The notes under the pieces were generated by a model that saw only the letters and a list, made by a program, of their open reading frames with translations, made no database searches and was not told the DNA's origin. DNA of 64,000 nucleotides from Astrocystis sublimbata (Eukaryota > Ascomycota > Sordariomycetes > Xylariales > Xylariaceae), in assembly GCA_022453515.1 (NCBI GenBank), contig JAJNNY010000002.1:186001-250000 (forward strand), in the 5' to 3' direction. A program made the translations under genes and the position numbers. Within the stretch, counting starts at the first letter, position 1; every line of letters begins with the position of its first letter. Positions 1-10,647 of the stretch are shown here, one piece after another.

Positions 1-753
1 TTTGGATTGAGATTCCTGCTGCGCGTGGACGAGACGAACCTCGCCCCCCCCTGTCGCAAGCTCATCCCAGCTTTTTCCATATTGTCACTACGGCCATCAG
101 AACAATGGACATTGGGACTGTGTGCCCACGCTACGGCTGAAATGGTAGGTAGGTAGCTCCTTCGCGGTTTTACTCAACAAGTAAGTAAATACCATGACAA
201 GCTTACGAGTACAGAGAGGAGCAACGATAACGTACGAGTACTCGTAGGCGGAACGCGTTTTGCATGCAAATTCACAGACCCGGTGAGACAGATGAAATCC
301 TTTCTTAGAATTCAAAATCGAGGCCCTACTCCTTAATCTCGTTAACAGCCTCCATGACTGTCGCGTGGCCGTACGCCATGAGGATGTGTCTAAGACCACC
401 AACGGCCATGACACAATGTCACGTTGCCATAACACACCACTCAAATGAGAAGACAAGACACCTGCTATTGTACAATTCGCTCTCACCACGGCCGTCCCAA
501 TCAGTAATGCTAGCTCTCGAGCATTCCTCTTCTAATCTAAGTTACTTGATTGACTGCCAACACTAGATCTGCGAACACGATCACTTAATTCGAACAGCGC
601 CTCGACTGCTGCTGCAGTTCTGACGAATTGGCCTGGCCCGCCGTCGCATGTTTGGTGCCGTGCCGTGTTGTGTTGACCTGATGAATAGATAGCCATGAGG
701 TCTTGACAAGCTACGGCCGGATCGCATCCATGAGGCTTGCTTGTATGTCCATC
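1..753. other. Left-edge intergenic DNA, no gene recognised
   Basis: Open reading frames here are short, overlap on both strands and resemble no family I know. The 3' end of the coiled-coil gene lies just to the right, so part of this stretch is probably its terminator region. I see no repeat or RNA gene. Confidence 0.5.
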
Positions 754-3411
754 CTATGTCCCGCGACGCATCTGCTGCCGCTGAAAACGCATCTCCCCCC
801 TCAACATGACCTCGCTGTCCTGCGCCTTCTTATACCGCTTCTTCAACTCCTCAAGCTCACTCTGCATCGTCTGCCGGGCCTGCGTGTCACTTTCCACCTG
901 CTTTTCCAGCTGGTGTATCTTCACGTTCAGGTCCGACTCCGGCTTGCCTCTCAACAGCGTATTCAGTTGGTCTTCCAATCTCTTGCGGTTCTTCTGCACA
1001 CTTTGCAGCTGCGTGCTGAGCTCCTTGACCTGCGTCTGGAGTTCGCTGTGCTGGGCGTCGCTGTTGTTCTGATACTGAACAGACTGGCGGAGTTGCGATC
1101 TCGCCTCCATCAGCTGTTGCTGCAGAGCTTGACTGCTTTGCCCTTCCAGACCCGCGTCTGTAGCCTGGGTTTCATCGATGATCTTCTCTTGAGCGACAAG
1201 CTGATCATAATAAGCTGTATTAAGTACGATAAGCCCCTGGTTGTCGTCTCGGAAGGAGCTGGTATAGCCCAGCGTCCATGGCAGATTGATGATGCTGCCT
1301 TGGCCGTTGGTTGCATCCTTGTCGCCCTTCAACGCCTCGTTATCTACGCGCAACCGCTCGCACCGAGCCTTGTATTTGTCCAACTTTGCCGTCAATGTAT
1401 GAATGTTCAAGGTACCGCTGTCTATCGTCTGCTGGAAATTATTTCGCTCCTGCTCAACTGCCAGCAGAGCCTTGAAGTATGTTGTAGAGCACGCTGTTAT
1501 TCCCTGGTTTGTGTCCTCGAAGGTGCTTCCATAATCGAACCTGAAGTCTTCTGGGAAGTTGAGAATCCTTCCCTTGACGTTCTTTGACTTCTTCAGATTG
1601 TGGTTCTCCTCTTGCAAGAATTGATTCTGCTGCTGCTTCGCGGCCAGGCTCGCTTTCAGCTGTCTGACTTGCTCCGGATTTCCAGCAGGCGTCGAACCGC
1701 TGAATGATGGGTTGTTCATAATCCGTAGCGTATCAGCATCTCGTGAGACACGCTGTACCTCCTTGTCACGCTCTTCGATTGTTCTCCGCAGATCTCCAAT
1801 TGTTTTCTCCTGCTCGTTGACCTTATCAACCAAGGTGTTCGTAGAATCGTCATGTTGAGCGCCGACGTTAGCCTTCTTGAAGTTTTCCACTTCTTGCGTG
1901 AGAACCCTTTCTCGCTCCTCGCTTTGTCGAACTCGATTTTGGAGGGCCTCAATTTTCTCTTTATGGTAGACTAGCTGTTCCGCCAAGTTTCTGTCCTCGT
2001 CCGAAACCTTTGCCGCGATCTCTTTCTGAAGCGCATTGGCTCGCTCTAGCTCACGCTCACGCAGTCCCACCGACGACTTGAGCTGTTCTATCCTCGCCTC
2101 CAGGTTGCTCTTCGTTACTTTAAGTTGCAAGACTTCAAGGTCGACGTCTTTGTTCTTTGCTTCCCATGCGTTGACCACTCCTTTGGTGGTGGGTTGCGGT
2201 ATGGTTATCACCGTGGGTCGGTTCTCCATATCCCTCGTGTGCTTAGTACCTGCGCGATCTCCGAAGGCGGGCAGAACGAAAAGGGGGCCGTGGCCGCTCT
2301 TTCGCAAGCGATAGAAACGGGTATTTAGATCAGCCTTGACGATACCGCGATAGGTTTCTTGCTCATTGTTGGTGTAGGCCGCATCACCCAACACACCTTG
2401 CTGCGCGAACACCCTGTCCTGGGCATCCTGATGGGCTTCCGCCCGATCGAGCATCTGATGTATGAAGGTGAATACATCCTCTCCGGCGTTAGCCATGATC
2501 CACCTATCTTGAGGGAATATGATCTCTCGGCCGGAACGACCATCCGGTCCATGATTACTGATGTGCTGCATGGGAACTATAGCCTCATTTGCGAGGAGAT
2601 CCAGACTATTTCCATACGCAATCTCGAGTTCATGCATACGGACTGTGAGATGCTGAGTGTGTATAAGCCATTGCCCTACAAGAGTTGTCTTGGCTTGTTG
2701 GAGCGCGCGCCCTTCATCTACCTTCTCACTATCGAGGGGAATGATGCCGAGAATGCCACCCATGGCGGAGTATTCGTGATCCAGGCGTTCCAGTATCTCA
2801 TTTGCGTGCATCAAAAGTGTCAAGTGTGTCTCGTAAGGGCGATATTGCTGGAATGGGTGCTTCTCAGGAAACTCTATGTCCACTTTTTCAAGGGGGCAAT
2901 GCCATTTTGGCCCTGTAGTATCACTGTTGCTCTTCACTAGATTCACGAGCGCATTAAGGGGCTTTTTATGCGCGCCATCGTCTGTGTTGTAGTGCTGTTG
3001 CAGGTCGTTGAGCCAGTCGAACGCTTCCTCCGCGGCAAAGGCATCTCGGTTTATCGTCCTTTCAGCTGATGGCTCAAATGTGCCCCCAACTTGAGCCGGG
3101 GCGAGATGTGATATCAACACGGCCAATGACTGGGCATGTTGTTTCAGTGCGAGAAGAGTCGGAGCCCTGCCCGGAGTCGACAAGTAAGTGCAATTGACAT
3201 GCTCGAGCAAGTGATAGGGGAGCTCGGGGTTGTTGTGAATTAAAGCACTGTAGTAGGGTTTCGACCAGTGCGTGCCCTTGAGAAACCCCTTCATTGTATT
3301 GTACACATCCGTCACTTGCGCTGCCGGCTTGGGTGCATTCGCATTGGAAGCTGCCGTGTTCATGTTGTTCCAATCCCATGACTGGCTGTTCCATAACGTT
3401 TCGTTAGCCAT
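754..3411 (-). CDS. Large coiled-coil protein with a duplicated internal module (function unknown)
   Basis: An 885-residue protein read as one uninterrupted exon. The frame opens further upstream, but only from a TTG; the first ATG is at 3411 (MANETLW). Residues 1 to about 400 form a non-repetitive, probably folded region containing the stretch IIFPQDRWIMANAGEDVF and later GHGPLFVLPAFGDRAG. From about residue 430 to the C-terminus it is heptad-rich, charged coiled coil (many E, K, Q, L). Two related blocks of about 40 residues interrupt the coil, starting near residues 614 (GRILNFPEDFRFDYGS) and 705 (GSIINLPWTLGYTSS); each continues into a DNQG/TNQG motif and a conserved Y-F/Y pair. I do not recognise the family; a structural, tethering or cytoskeletal role would be a guess. 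The 294-codon plus-strand frame over its 3' half is a shadow. Confidence 0.8.
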   Translation of the reverse strand: MANETLWNSQSWDWNNMNTAASNANAPKPAAQVTDVYNTMKGFLKGTHWSKPYYSALIHNNPELPYHLLEHVNCTYLSTPGRAPTLLALKQHAQSLAVLISHLAPAQVGGTFEPSAERTINRDAFAAEEAFDWLNDLQQHYNTDDGAHKKPLNALVNLVKSNSDTTGPKWHCPLEKVDIEFPEKHPFQQYRPYETHLTLLMHANEILERLDHEYSAMGGILGIIPLDSEKVDEGRALQQAKTTLVGQWLIHTQHLTVRMHELEIAYGNSLDLLANEAIVPMQHISNHGPDGRSGREIIFPQDRWIMANAGEDVFTFIHQMLDRAEAHQDAQDRVFAQQGVLGDAAYTNNEQETYRGIVKADLNTRFYRLRKSGHGPLFVLPAFGDRAGTKHTRDMENRPTVITIPQPTTKGVVNAWEAKNKDVDLEVLQLKVTKSNLEARIEQLKSSVGLRERELERANALQKEIAAKVSDEDRNLAEQLVYHKEKIEALQNRVRQSEERERVLTQEVENFKKANVGAQHDDSTNTLVDKVNEQEKTIGDLRRTIEERDKEVQRVSRDADTLRIMNNPSFSGSTPAGNPEQVRQLKASLAAKQQQNQFLQEENHNLKKSKNVKGRILNFPEDFRFDYGSTFEDTNQGITACSTTYFKALLAVEQERNNFQQTIDSGTLNIHTLTAKLDKYKARCERLRVDNEALKGDKDATNGQGSIINLPWTLGYTSSFRDDNQGLIVLNTAYYDQLVAQEKIIDETQATDAGLEGQSSQALQQQLMEARSQLRQSVQYQNNSDAQHSELQTQVKELSTQLQSVQKNRKRLEDQLNTLLRGKPESDLNVKIHQLEKQVESDTQARQTMQSELEELKKRYKKAQDSEVMLRGEMRFQRQQMRRGT

Positions 3412-4606
3412 GATGATTATAGATGCACTTCCAAACTCAAGTTGAACGTAGATTGAATCTAGCGGTGTAGTTTCCCTTGGGATAAGTCTATGTTGGATCA
3501 AATCTATGAGGTTCAACTGCCCGTAATATGGGGTAACGAGAGGACTACTATGCTATTGCACAGTCGCATTCTTTGGTTCATTGTCGGCTGCCTTCAAAGG
3601 GAGACACAAGAAACTCTGCATTCCGGAACAGGAATACATTGAAGGCTCAAAGACATTTCAGGTTCGATATGCACGAACAAAGACACTCGCATAGTAGAGG
3701 CCTCAATTGTGTACGATTCCACCATATTCCAGCTGCAAATCCCGTGGGAAGATGCAAGACGTGGTTGCTAATGGAATGCTGATTGCAACGCAACGCAACA
3801 GTTACTGTATAACTTATCGTCTGACCTCTGTCATATGTGATCAAGTATCGGGCAATTGTAGTCTTCCCGGGCATGATAGGTAAGCTTTCTATGGACTTGA
3901 TGGTGGATAGGAGGCTGAAAGCGTAGTTCTCTCCGGATCCGGCCACCCTTTGCGCCGTGCGCAACACACCTCGAGACGTGACAGCTAAATAGTGGTGATC
4001 AACTATTGCGAGCAGACAGATATCATCATAAGCCTAAACTTTTTACGAGATGGCAGCTACGCTGAAACTGATTGCAAGGATTGAATATGTACCTTTGTCA
4101 TTTGCTGAAACCCCGCCACGCGAGGAAACATGACAATACCTAGACTACATGAGCGGTACCTGTGGCTTGCTATGGAAAGTGCAATTATGATTAGAAGGCT
4201 TTAGGTTTTCGGAAAGCTTATAGATCTTGCACACAGAGATAAAATCTGCTGGTTTCTGATGTGGGATCACCAAGGTTCAATGGGAGCTTTTTTCGAACAC
4301 ATTCGACCTAGCGCGACTGCCGCGGCAACTCAAGCTCGCAAGTTCAGTCCATTGTTAGGCACGTGCCATTAGTGAGCGGAATAAGTAGAAGCTTATGAAT
4401 AAGGCAGAGAACACAGGTTTACAGAATACGGGCAGTCGATAGTAGTCGTGGAGTTCACGGGCTCAGCGGCCATTATTTTATCACTACTATAATACCACCC
4501 ATCAGAATCGGAACGGCAACTAAGCTGACAACAAGGCAATATTATCAAACTTTTGTCTCCGCAGAGACAGGCTGACCCTGTCTAAGTGGAAGAGCGGATG
4601 CCCCCT
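3412..4606. other. Intergenic, nothing recognised
   Basis: This stretch lies between the start of the coiled-coil gene and the 3' end of the kinase gene, both on minus. It should contain the coiled-coil gene's promoter. Short frames are present but none shows family resemblance or convincing splice structure. Confidence 0.5.
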
Positions 4607-5897
4607 CTACATCTCCCGCGTGTTGGTGATCTCCACATCCTGACCGCCTGCCAAGGTGTTCATATGTCGAGCGAGGATGTCTGCACGAGGGCTGTGGCCC
4701 GTATATCCATAAGGAAATTTCTGGACAAGCCTCCTCATCTCATCAATCACCCTGCATTCTGTTAGGAAGCTATTCGTCTGAGATTTGGCTCACTTGCTCA
4801 CATGTCCAGATATACCTCTTCACTGGGAAACAACGTTGCCGCGTTCAAATTGAAGCGCCTAAAGTATTAGCCACGTAATCTCTGGCGTGACGGGAAACCT
4901 TACATTGCATAGAGGGCGTTCCTATCGTCATAATCATCTTTTGGTGCTGATCTAGGAATGTGCAAGTGGTACGCATCGAAATACTTCTGTGTGAAGTTGT
5001 TCCTCTTCGGACGCCAGTTCCCGAGCTCATCTATCATCATCAGCGCCATATATATCCCATGTGAACTAGGGTTGAATACGAACACTCGTTATGACCCCAA
5101 AAACTAGACGGGTCGAATATGATACCCTCCTGCTTATTCTTAATCGGAATGGCGGCGTTACCGCACCAAAGATCTCCGTGGACTAGAGATGGCCGGATAG
5201 TATTCCCATTGGTCTCTAGAGGCCGCAAGAGTCTTGGGATCACATGTTCAAAGAAGGGTTGGAGAAGCTCATCGAGCTCGGCGGATGGCCCCGCGCGGGC
5301 CTCCCTGATGTTCAATACATGGCTAAAACCGCCCTCAAAAAAAGCTTCCCAACTTTTTGACCAAGTGTTATTCTGCGGAATGTCACCGTTATATGTGACC
5401 ACAGGAAAACCAAACTTGCCTGTTGGCGAATTATGGGAGTGAAGTTTTGCAAGGTTGGCACAGAACATTTCTGGGTTGGGTAGTCCACCGGTGAACTCGT
5501 AGAATTTGCAAATGTAGAAATGAGAGTTCTTATCTGTCTTAAAGGTACCCCAGGCAATCGGTTGATCCGGCATAATCGCGTGTATTGCTGAGGTAGATTC
5601 ATACTCGCCTTTCAATGATTCGAGTCCGTGATGTCCCAGAGAGACCTGTGTGAAATGGTTAGCAAAGTCTCGAAATGCATACAACGCTTTCACACTTTCA
5701 TGAAGTAGCTCTCCTCACTATTGTCTTGGTGTAGCACATCAATGCGCGACGCCCTTGCCCAAGCAGATTCACGTAACTTGCTCACAGACACAATTTTCTG
5801 GACCCTCGGCAGGACTACCAATGTGTAAGCACCAGTTCCATAACATCGTGCATAACCGACCTTTTATGACATTTTCGTCGTCAGTCAATGTCTCCAT
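4607..5897 (-). CDS. Fructosamine kinase / ketosamine-3-kinase family protein
   Basis: Six exons encode 348 residues: 5897-5861, 5814-5696, 5645-5084, 5030-4904, 4858-4802 and 4751-4607. Introns are 45-53 nt and all junctions keep phase. The family (PF03881) resembles aminoglycoside phosphotransferases; known members phosphorylate sugar-protein adducts (deglycation), and fungal members often have unknown substrates. Key signatures are present: the catalytic loop LVHGDLWCGN (H208, D210), then FDPSSFWGHNEYELGNW (D230, the metal-binding Asp), followed by DDRNALYAM and a C-terminal EMRRLVQKFP segment. The N-terminal lobe includes YFMKVSLGHHGLESLKGEYEST. The first exon gives only 12 codons; its ATG at 5897 gives a length normal for the family. 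Without splicing the gene looks broken after HNE, but the 53-nt intron at 5083-5031 restores the conserved YELGNW. Confidence 0.88.
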
Positions 5898-6263
5898 GTT
5901 GCAAATCCGAATTGGGAGCTGATCAAAGGGCGCACTGAAATTACTTGTTCGGTTTGAACTGGCTAATGTGCATCCAAGTGTCAATTGGTAATTAGATTTT
6001 TAAGTCGACCAAAATTGGATGTTTCTGTAGCTTTTGAGAACGGCTGAAAATAACAGACCTTACATTTATATGATATTTTCCTAACAGGGAGGTTAGATGC
6101 AGCCAACAACACATGTGCAGCCAGTCGGCTGGTGTGTGTGTTGGTTTGGGGGGGGGGTCCGACATGTACCTTGAGTTGGGGTAGGTAGGTAGGTAGTGCG
6201 CGGGGTCAAGTCCCGAGTGTCCTTCATTGATTCTGGTTTTCGTTGTCCCTTGTTCAACTCGCC
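5898..6263. promoter_or_regulatory. Divergent intergenic region with G-run and TAGG repeats
   Basis: The upstream regions of the fructosamine kinase (minus) and the aldo/keto reductase (plus) share this stretch. It contains a run of ten G at 6148-6157 and four tandem GTAG/TAGG units at about 6181-6196. No specific operator is recognised. Confidence 0.45.
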
Positions 6264-7667
6264 ATGGATATACCGAAATATTTCATTTTGAACGATGGCC
6301 ACAGGGTTCCTTCTATAGGTCTGGGAACATTCCAAGGGGACGAAGGCAATTCGAAGGTAAAAGAAGCAGTCAAACTTGCTCTAAGACTCGGTTATAGGCA
6401 CATTGATGGCGCTTCTGCGTACGGCAACGAGAAGGAGATTGGGCAAGGGATCAAAGAGTCTGGTGTTCGTCGAGAAGAAATATTTGTGACCTCCAAACTG
6501 TAATACACGACACAACTACTTAGGGTTAATTTCAACAGGAACTAACTTGATACCCGAGACCACAGACTGCGCATGCACCCGCAAGCGTGGAGAAAGCCTT
6601 ATCCTAAACGTTACAAGATGCGGATCTCGATTATGGTCAGTCAACTCCGATGACACTTCACAAGTTACCAACTTACAGAAGATCAGTTGACTTGTACTTG
6701 ATGCACTGTATGAATCAGCCTGCAGGACCACAAATTTTTGGTTAGGACGTAGGAATACTTAGACTGACTATACAACAAGTCCCCCATGCATACAAATCAG
6801 ATGAGGATCTAAAAACGATTCGACACGCAAGTGGGAACGGAAAACCGGTCATCGACTATGATTTATCACGCAATTATGCTTCGACCTGGAAAGCAATGGA
6901 AGCCTTAGTGAAAACTGGCAGGGTGCGATCAATAGGCAAGTGCTGCAAGCCGATGTGACGAAATTGTTACTAATGAGTATTATCCATTACCAACAGGGCT
7001 CTCGAATTTCAACATCCTCAAAATGAAGAACCTCTTGTCCACTGCAGAGATTGTTCCAGCAGTAAACCAAGTTGAGCTGCATCCGTCAGTACTCGATTGA
7101 ACACAGTACTTGTAGTCATAAGTCAGGGGCTCATGAAAACAGGTATCTCCCGCAGAATGAGCTACTAGAGTTCTCGAGACGGTACGGTATCTTGTTGATG
7201 GCACACCAACCCCTCGGCGGCCGGCCTGTGGGCGTTGTTCGTGCTCATACCGATACCCCCCGACCAGTCGACGATCCAACGGTAAGCAATTGCCTCCCCT
7301 TTACACGTCAAGATATATCACTGACCCCCATATAAGCTGAAAGCGACAGCTTCGAGGCTCGGCAAGAGCACGGCACAGGTAAATTTTCCGTCACTTGTTG
7401 ACGACAAACTAACTAAACCTTCGGCAGACAGCACTGTCATGGGCTGTGCAAAAGGGGATTCCGGTAGTTCCAAAGTCGGTACAGGAGCACCATATGAGGC
7501 AGAATCTCCAACTCTTCAGGTTGTGTGATACAGATTTCCAGAGTATTGAGGATATGTCGTCTCGGAGAGGCCCAGTTCGTTTTCTCGACCCCTCGCCGCA
7601 CATTGGTTTCAATATATTCGACGAGGAAAACGACCAGCCTACTGCTGACAAGGCTCCTTGGGACTAG
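6264..7667 (+). pseudogene. Aldo/keto reductase, disrupted by an in-frame stop
   Basis: AKR proteins reduce aldehydes and ketones with NADPH in the cytosol. The start (ATG 6264) is followed by the usual opening [15 protein letters not shown] and [14 protein letters not shown] (catalytic Asp and Tyr) and FVTSKL (catalytic Lys). Downstream exons give SVEKALS, DLYLMH (catalytic His), GLSNFNILKMK, NQVELHP, YLPQNELLEF and GIPVVPKSV, ending at the TAG of 7667. Phase-consistent introns are 6636-6686, 6741-6779, 6936-6996 (GC-AG donor), 7085-7142, 7282-7336 and 7379-7427. Two defects stand out. A TAA at 6605-6607 lies in frame between SVEKALS and TLQDADLDY. The junction after SKL (about 6502-6570) cannot be spliced in phase and lacks the usual Trp-Asn. 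Everything else is intact, so this is either a young pseudogene or a locus with sequence errors. Confidence 0.7.
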
Positions 7668-10647
7668 CTCTTACCTACATATGTAGTAACTAACTACCTA
7701 CTTGGGCACCAATTGGTGAGACATGAAGGCTGTTGGTGTACGTCAGGTACTCGCTTCTCTCCTTGGGGCATTCGAAGCGGACGCGACACTATCGCTGCAA
7801 CGGGACCAACCTTGATACTTTTAGACAGAAACCTGTGGGTTTCCAGTCTTGATTTCAACACCATCAACGGGGCTCCTTACAGAAAGCGGTAATTCTTCCT
7901 TCTTCCAGGGTGGCTGGATGTCAACGGAGGGATACTGTGCACCATGGTATCCCGGAAGATGTTGTTTTCGTCAACAAGTACGGACTCGATATTGCCAAGG
8001 CTATCATATCATACTCGTAGGCTTTTAAGGGATTATTCAGTCGATAATAACAGGGTTAGACTGTGTATGAGGACATCAAACAGCATTGCCCCCACGGTTC
8101 GCAGCATGAGTGGGCCCGCGGAGACTATACCCCTTTCACTTCTCGTGTTGGCCCGTTTCGAGATATGAATTGTTTTGGATCAATTCAGCGTACCAGTTCC
8201 TACCTCGCCTTGTGTGCTGGCCTTAATCATGAACTCGTGGACATTGGCATGGTGTGAGTTGATGCCAAGCAGAGCCGATTGGCGGGTATTCTGTCCCCCT
8301 GTCCCCCCAAATGTTTATATTTATAACCTTAGTCAGTCACTGGGCAACCTTGCATGCTTGCCTACCACCCAGGCATCCAGGGTGCCAGGCTCGCGCTATG
8401 CTAAGGTAAGGTAACGAGTACTCGTAATCTATCGTACTATGTGGACTTGATGCGACTGATATGCCAGTGACGAGGGGTCATTACCGTACCAGTTCTCGCC
8501 AGTCTCGCCAGCCATGCCAGTCAACAGGGATGCATGCGATACCAGGTGCCAGGATGTGTAACACGAAAGGGATGGGGTGCTTTGTGTGACATGCTACGTC
8601 ACCGGCGTAGATTGCGAAGAAACAGTCTGGATGTCTGGCTCGTCGGGTCTGGCTTGGTTCCCACATCTGAAAGGCCCCCCCGGAGGCCCCCCTCTCCCCA
8701 AAGTTGTTGGTGAACTGTTTGCGGGCACGTGTCGACACTTTGACTCTAATGTCGTAAACACTTTTTTACAACGCGTTAAACCTAGTCCAGATCAGTACTT
8801 ACGCATCTCTGCCCAGTACCATACGCTAGCATTGTGAGGACAGTATGTAAGATCAACTAGTGTGTATTACACTTACACTCTACAGTACTGTAGATCCAAT
8901 TGTGTGATTCGATCATGACTCCATCGTGATCAACATGCGGAAAGACTTTACGCTTGCAGCTTGCAGCTTGGGATCGAAAGATTATGGGTTCAGAATAAAA
9001 ACGGAGCTGAGACAAGTTGTGATTAGATTACGATTAGGTAGTACTACTGTACTATGTACAGTATGTGGACTCCAATCAGCCTCTGGACCGAATCTGGACA
9101 GGAGGCACAGAACTGCTATGACTGTATTGGAACTGTCTAAGGACATACTTGCAACACACCTAGATGCCATTAGTATCATGGATATACCTAGTGGAATAGG
9201 TACAGCATTGGAACGAACCATTGCAAGTCTGTATTTGAAGTACGGAGAGTTTAGACAGGATTAGGAGTACTGGATGTCGAAACGTGCTATCTCCTGCCTA
9301 TACCGCACTATACAGAGTACTAGGGACTGAAATATGTGAATAGTGCCATGTGTGTGCGCTGGCTCAGAAGCAAGCGTACGGTGTGATGGCTACACTATGT
9401 GGACTACGAAGCACTATTGAGTCGATCTGCAATTTCTGTACCACCCGACCCTACGACGCTACGGCTTATGATGCATGCAAAACCTAGTGTAGATCGGGAC
9501 TGGGTTCGATCTAACGTGTGATTGGTGATCGGCCGGCATGCGAAATTAACATGCACCCTTTTTCAGCCCATGAGAGACAGAAAAAAACATTGCACCCGGA
9601 TTCCACCTCAGCCCGCCAAGCAAGGCGCAGGCTTGCGAGAGGAACGCTTATCGAACCGGCCGTTAATGGCTATATCACAAGAGGTATGTGATGCCAGACG
9701 AGCCAGACACGCATAGTCAACCTCATCTTACAGCGTAGTACCACCGATGGAGACGCAAGGAACGATCATGCTGATCACGCACAGGTGGACAAGGACAAGG
9801 ACCGGGATGCGACAGATAGATATCTGAGGTACTATAGTACATACCTCGGTACATACCCAAGGTATGTAAGAGGTACGAGTATGCTGGCAAGCTGCCTAGG
9901 GCATGTACGGATAGTAGGTATCAGCTCAGCTCTTACCTCATCTACCTAGGGTACCTAGCTCGCCGCCTAGTAGGGTGCCTCTGGGGTCCACGGTTTGTGC
10001 ACAGTTCCGTCATTGCCCCCCCACTCGGGCCATTGGCGGACTTGGCTCCAACCTTAGCTCCAACCTGGCACGCCTGGCTTGGCTGGAGTCCAGATCGCAG
10101 GAGCCCAAAATCTTGCATTTATCGCGACTGGGGAGCCAGCTCAAGTTCCTCTGTGGTCCTACCTACGAGTACGCCCTGGCATCTGGGTTCTTGAACTGTG
10201 CCTGTGCCGCTCAATTGTTTCTGCGCGACCTGACTGGCCTCCCGACTTTGGCTCAATTAAGGCAAGCAAGCAGCCACGGCCTCCCACTGCGCTGACGACA
10301 CTCACGACGTTGGACGTTCGCGGGACTGTCAACTGCGACATCCAAGACACTCCCACCGAGCACAAAGCTGTGCCTACGCAACAGGTAATATTCCTTCTCA
10401 TGCCGTTTCTCATCGTCCTCCCCTCGCCCCTCGCCCCTCACCTCTCTGGGCAACATCTTTTATTTTCACTATCAGCACTTCATGACTGCACGGCCTCTCG
10501 TACAGTAGATGTGAAGTGTAGTCGCCCCTGGCCATCGAGGAGGCGACGCTAACTGTATATTCCTACAGTTTTTTCGCGTTTGCTGAGCATCCATTCCGCC
10601 ACCGTTCGTACCCGCCAAAGGCGACGGTTCAGCACACCCACAACAAC
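7668..10647. other. Gene-poor region upstream of the CSC1-like gene
   Basis: Apart from the possible NLR/WD-type remnant near 7780-8020 (listed separately), nothing coding is recognised. About 9820-9970 is dense in TACC/GGTA/CCTAGG words. Segment 10400-10640 is C-rich and pyrimidine-biased, and probably holds the promoter and 5' leader of the next gene. The longest open frame (8926-9264) resembles nothing I know. Confidence 0.5.
7783..8020 (+). pseudogene. Possible decayed C-terminal fragment of an NLR/WD-type protein
   Basis: Read in one frame the stretch gives TLILLDRNLWVSSLD, then a TAA, then FFLLPGWLDVNGGILCTM. Shifting frame gives GIPEDVVFVNKYGLDI before another stop. This order (hydrophobic LLDR-x-x-W, FFLP-x-W, LC-T, then a V-x-V-K end) recalls the C-terminal tail that follows the repeats in many fungal NACHT/WD or ankyrin proteins. 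The match is by memory of a pattern only. An in-frame stop and a frame change mean it cannot be a working gene as read. Confidence 0.3.

Noticed and set aside
703..1587. 294-codon plus-strand frame
   Set aside because: It is a shadow of the coiled-coil gene: Leu-rich because it is antisense to Glu/Gln/Lys-rich heptads.
5031..5083. Apparent frameshift in the fructosamine kinase gene
   Set aside because: It is a 53-nt intron; splicing restores the conserved HNEYELGNW segment in phase.
8926..9264. 112-codon open frame in the gene-poor region
   Set aside because: No motif, no splice structure and no recognised family; length is within chance for this composition.
8778..9501. Approximate direct repeats AACCTAGTccAGATC / AACCTAGTgtAGATC flanking about 700 nt
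   Set aside because: Only about 17 of 21 bases match, with no terminal inverted repeats or target duplication; too weak to call a mobile element.
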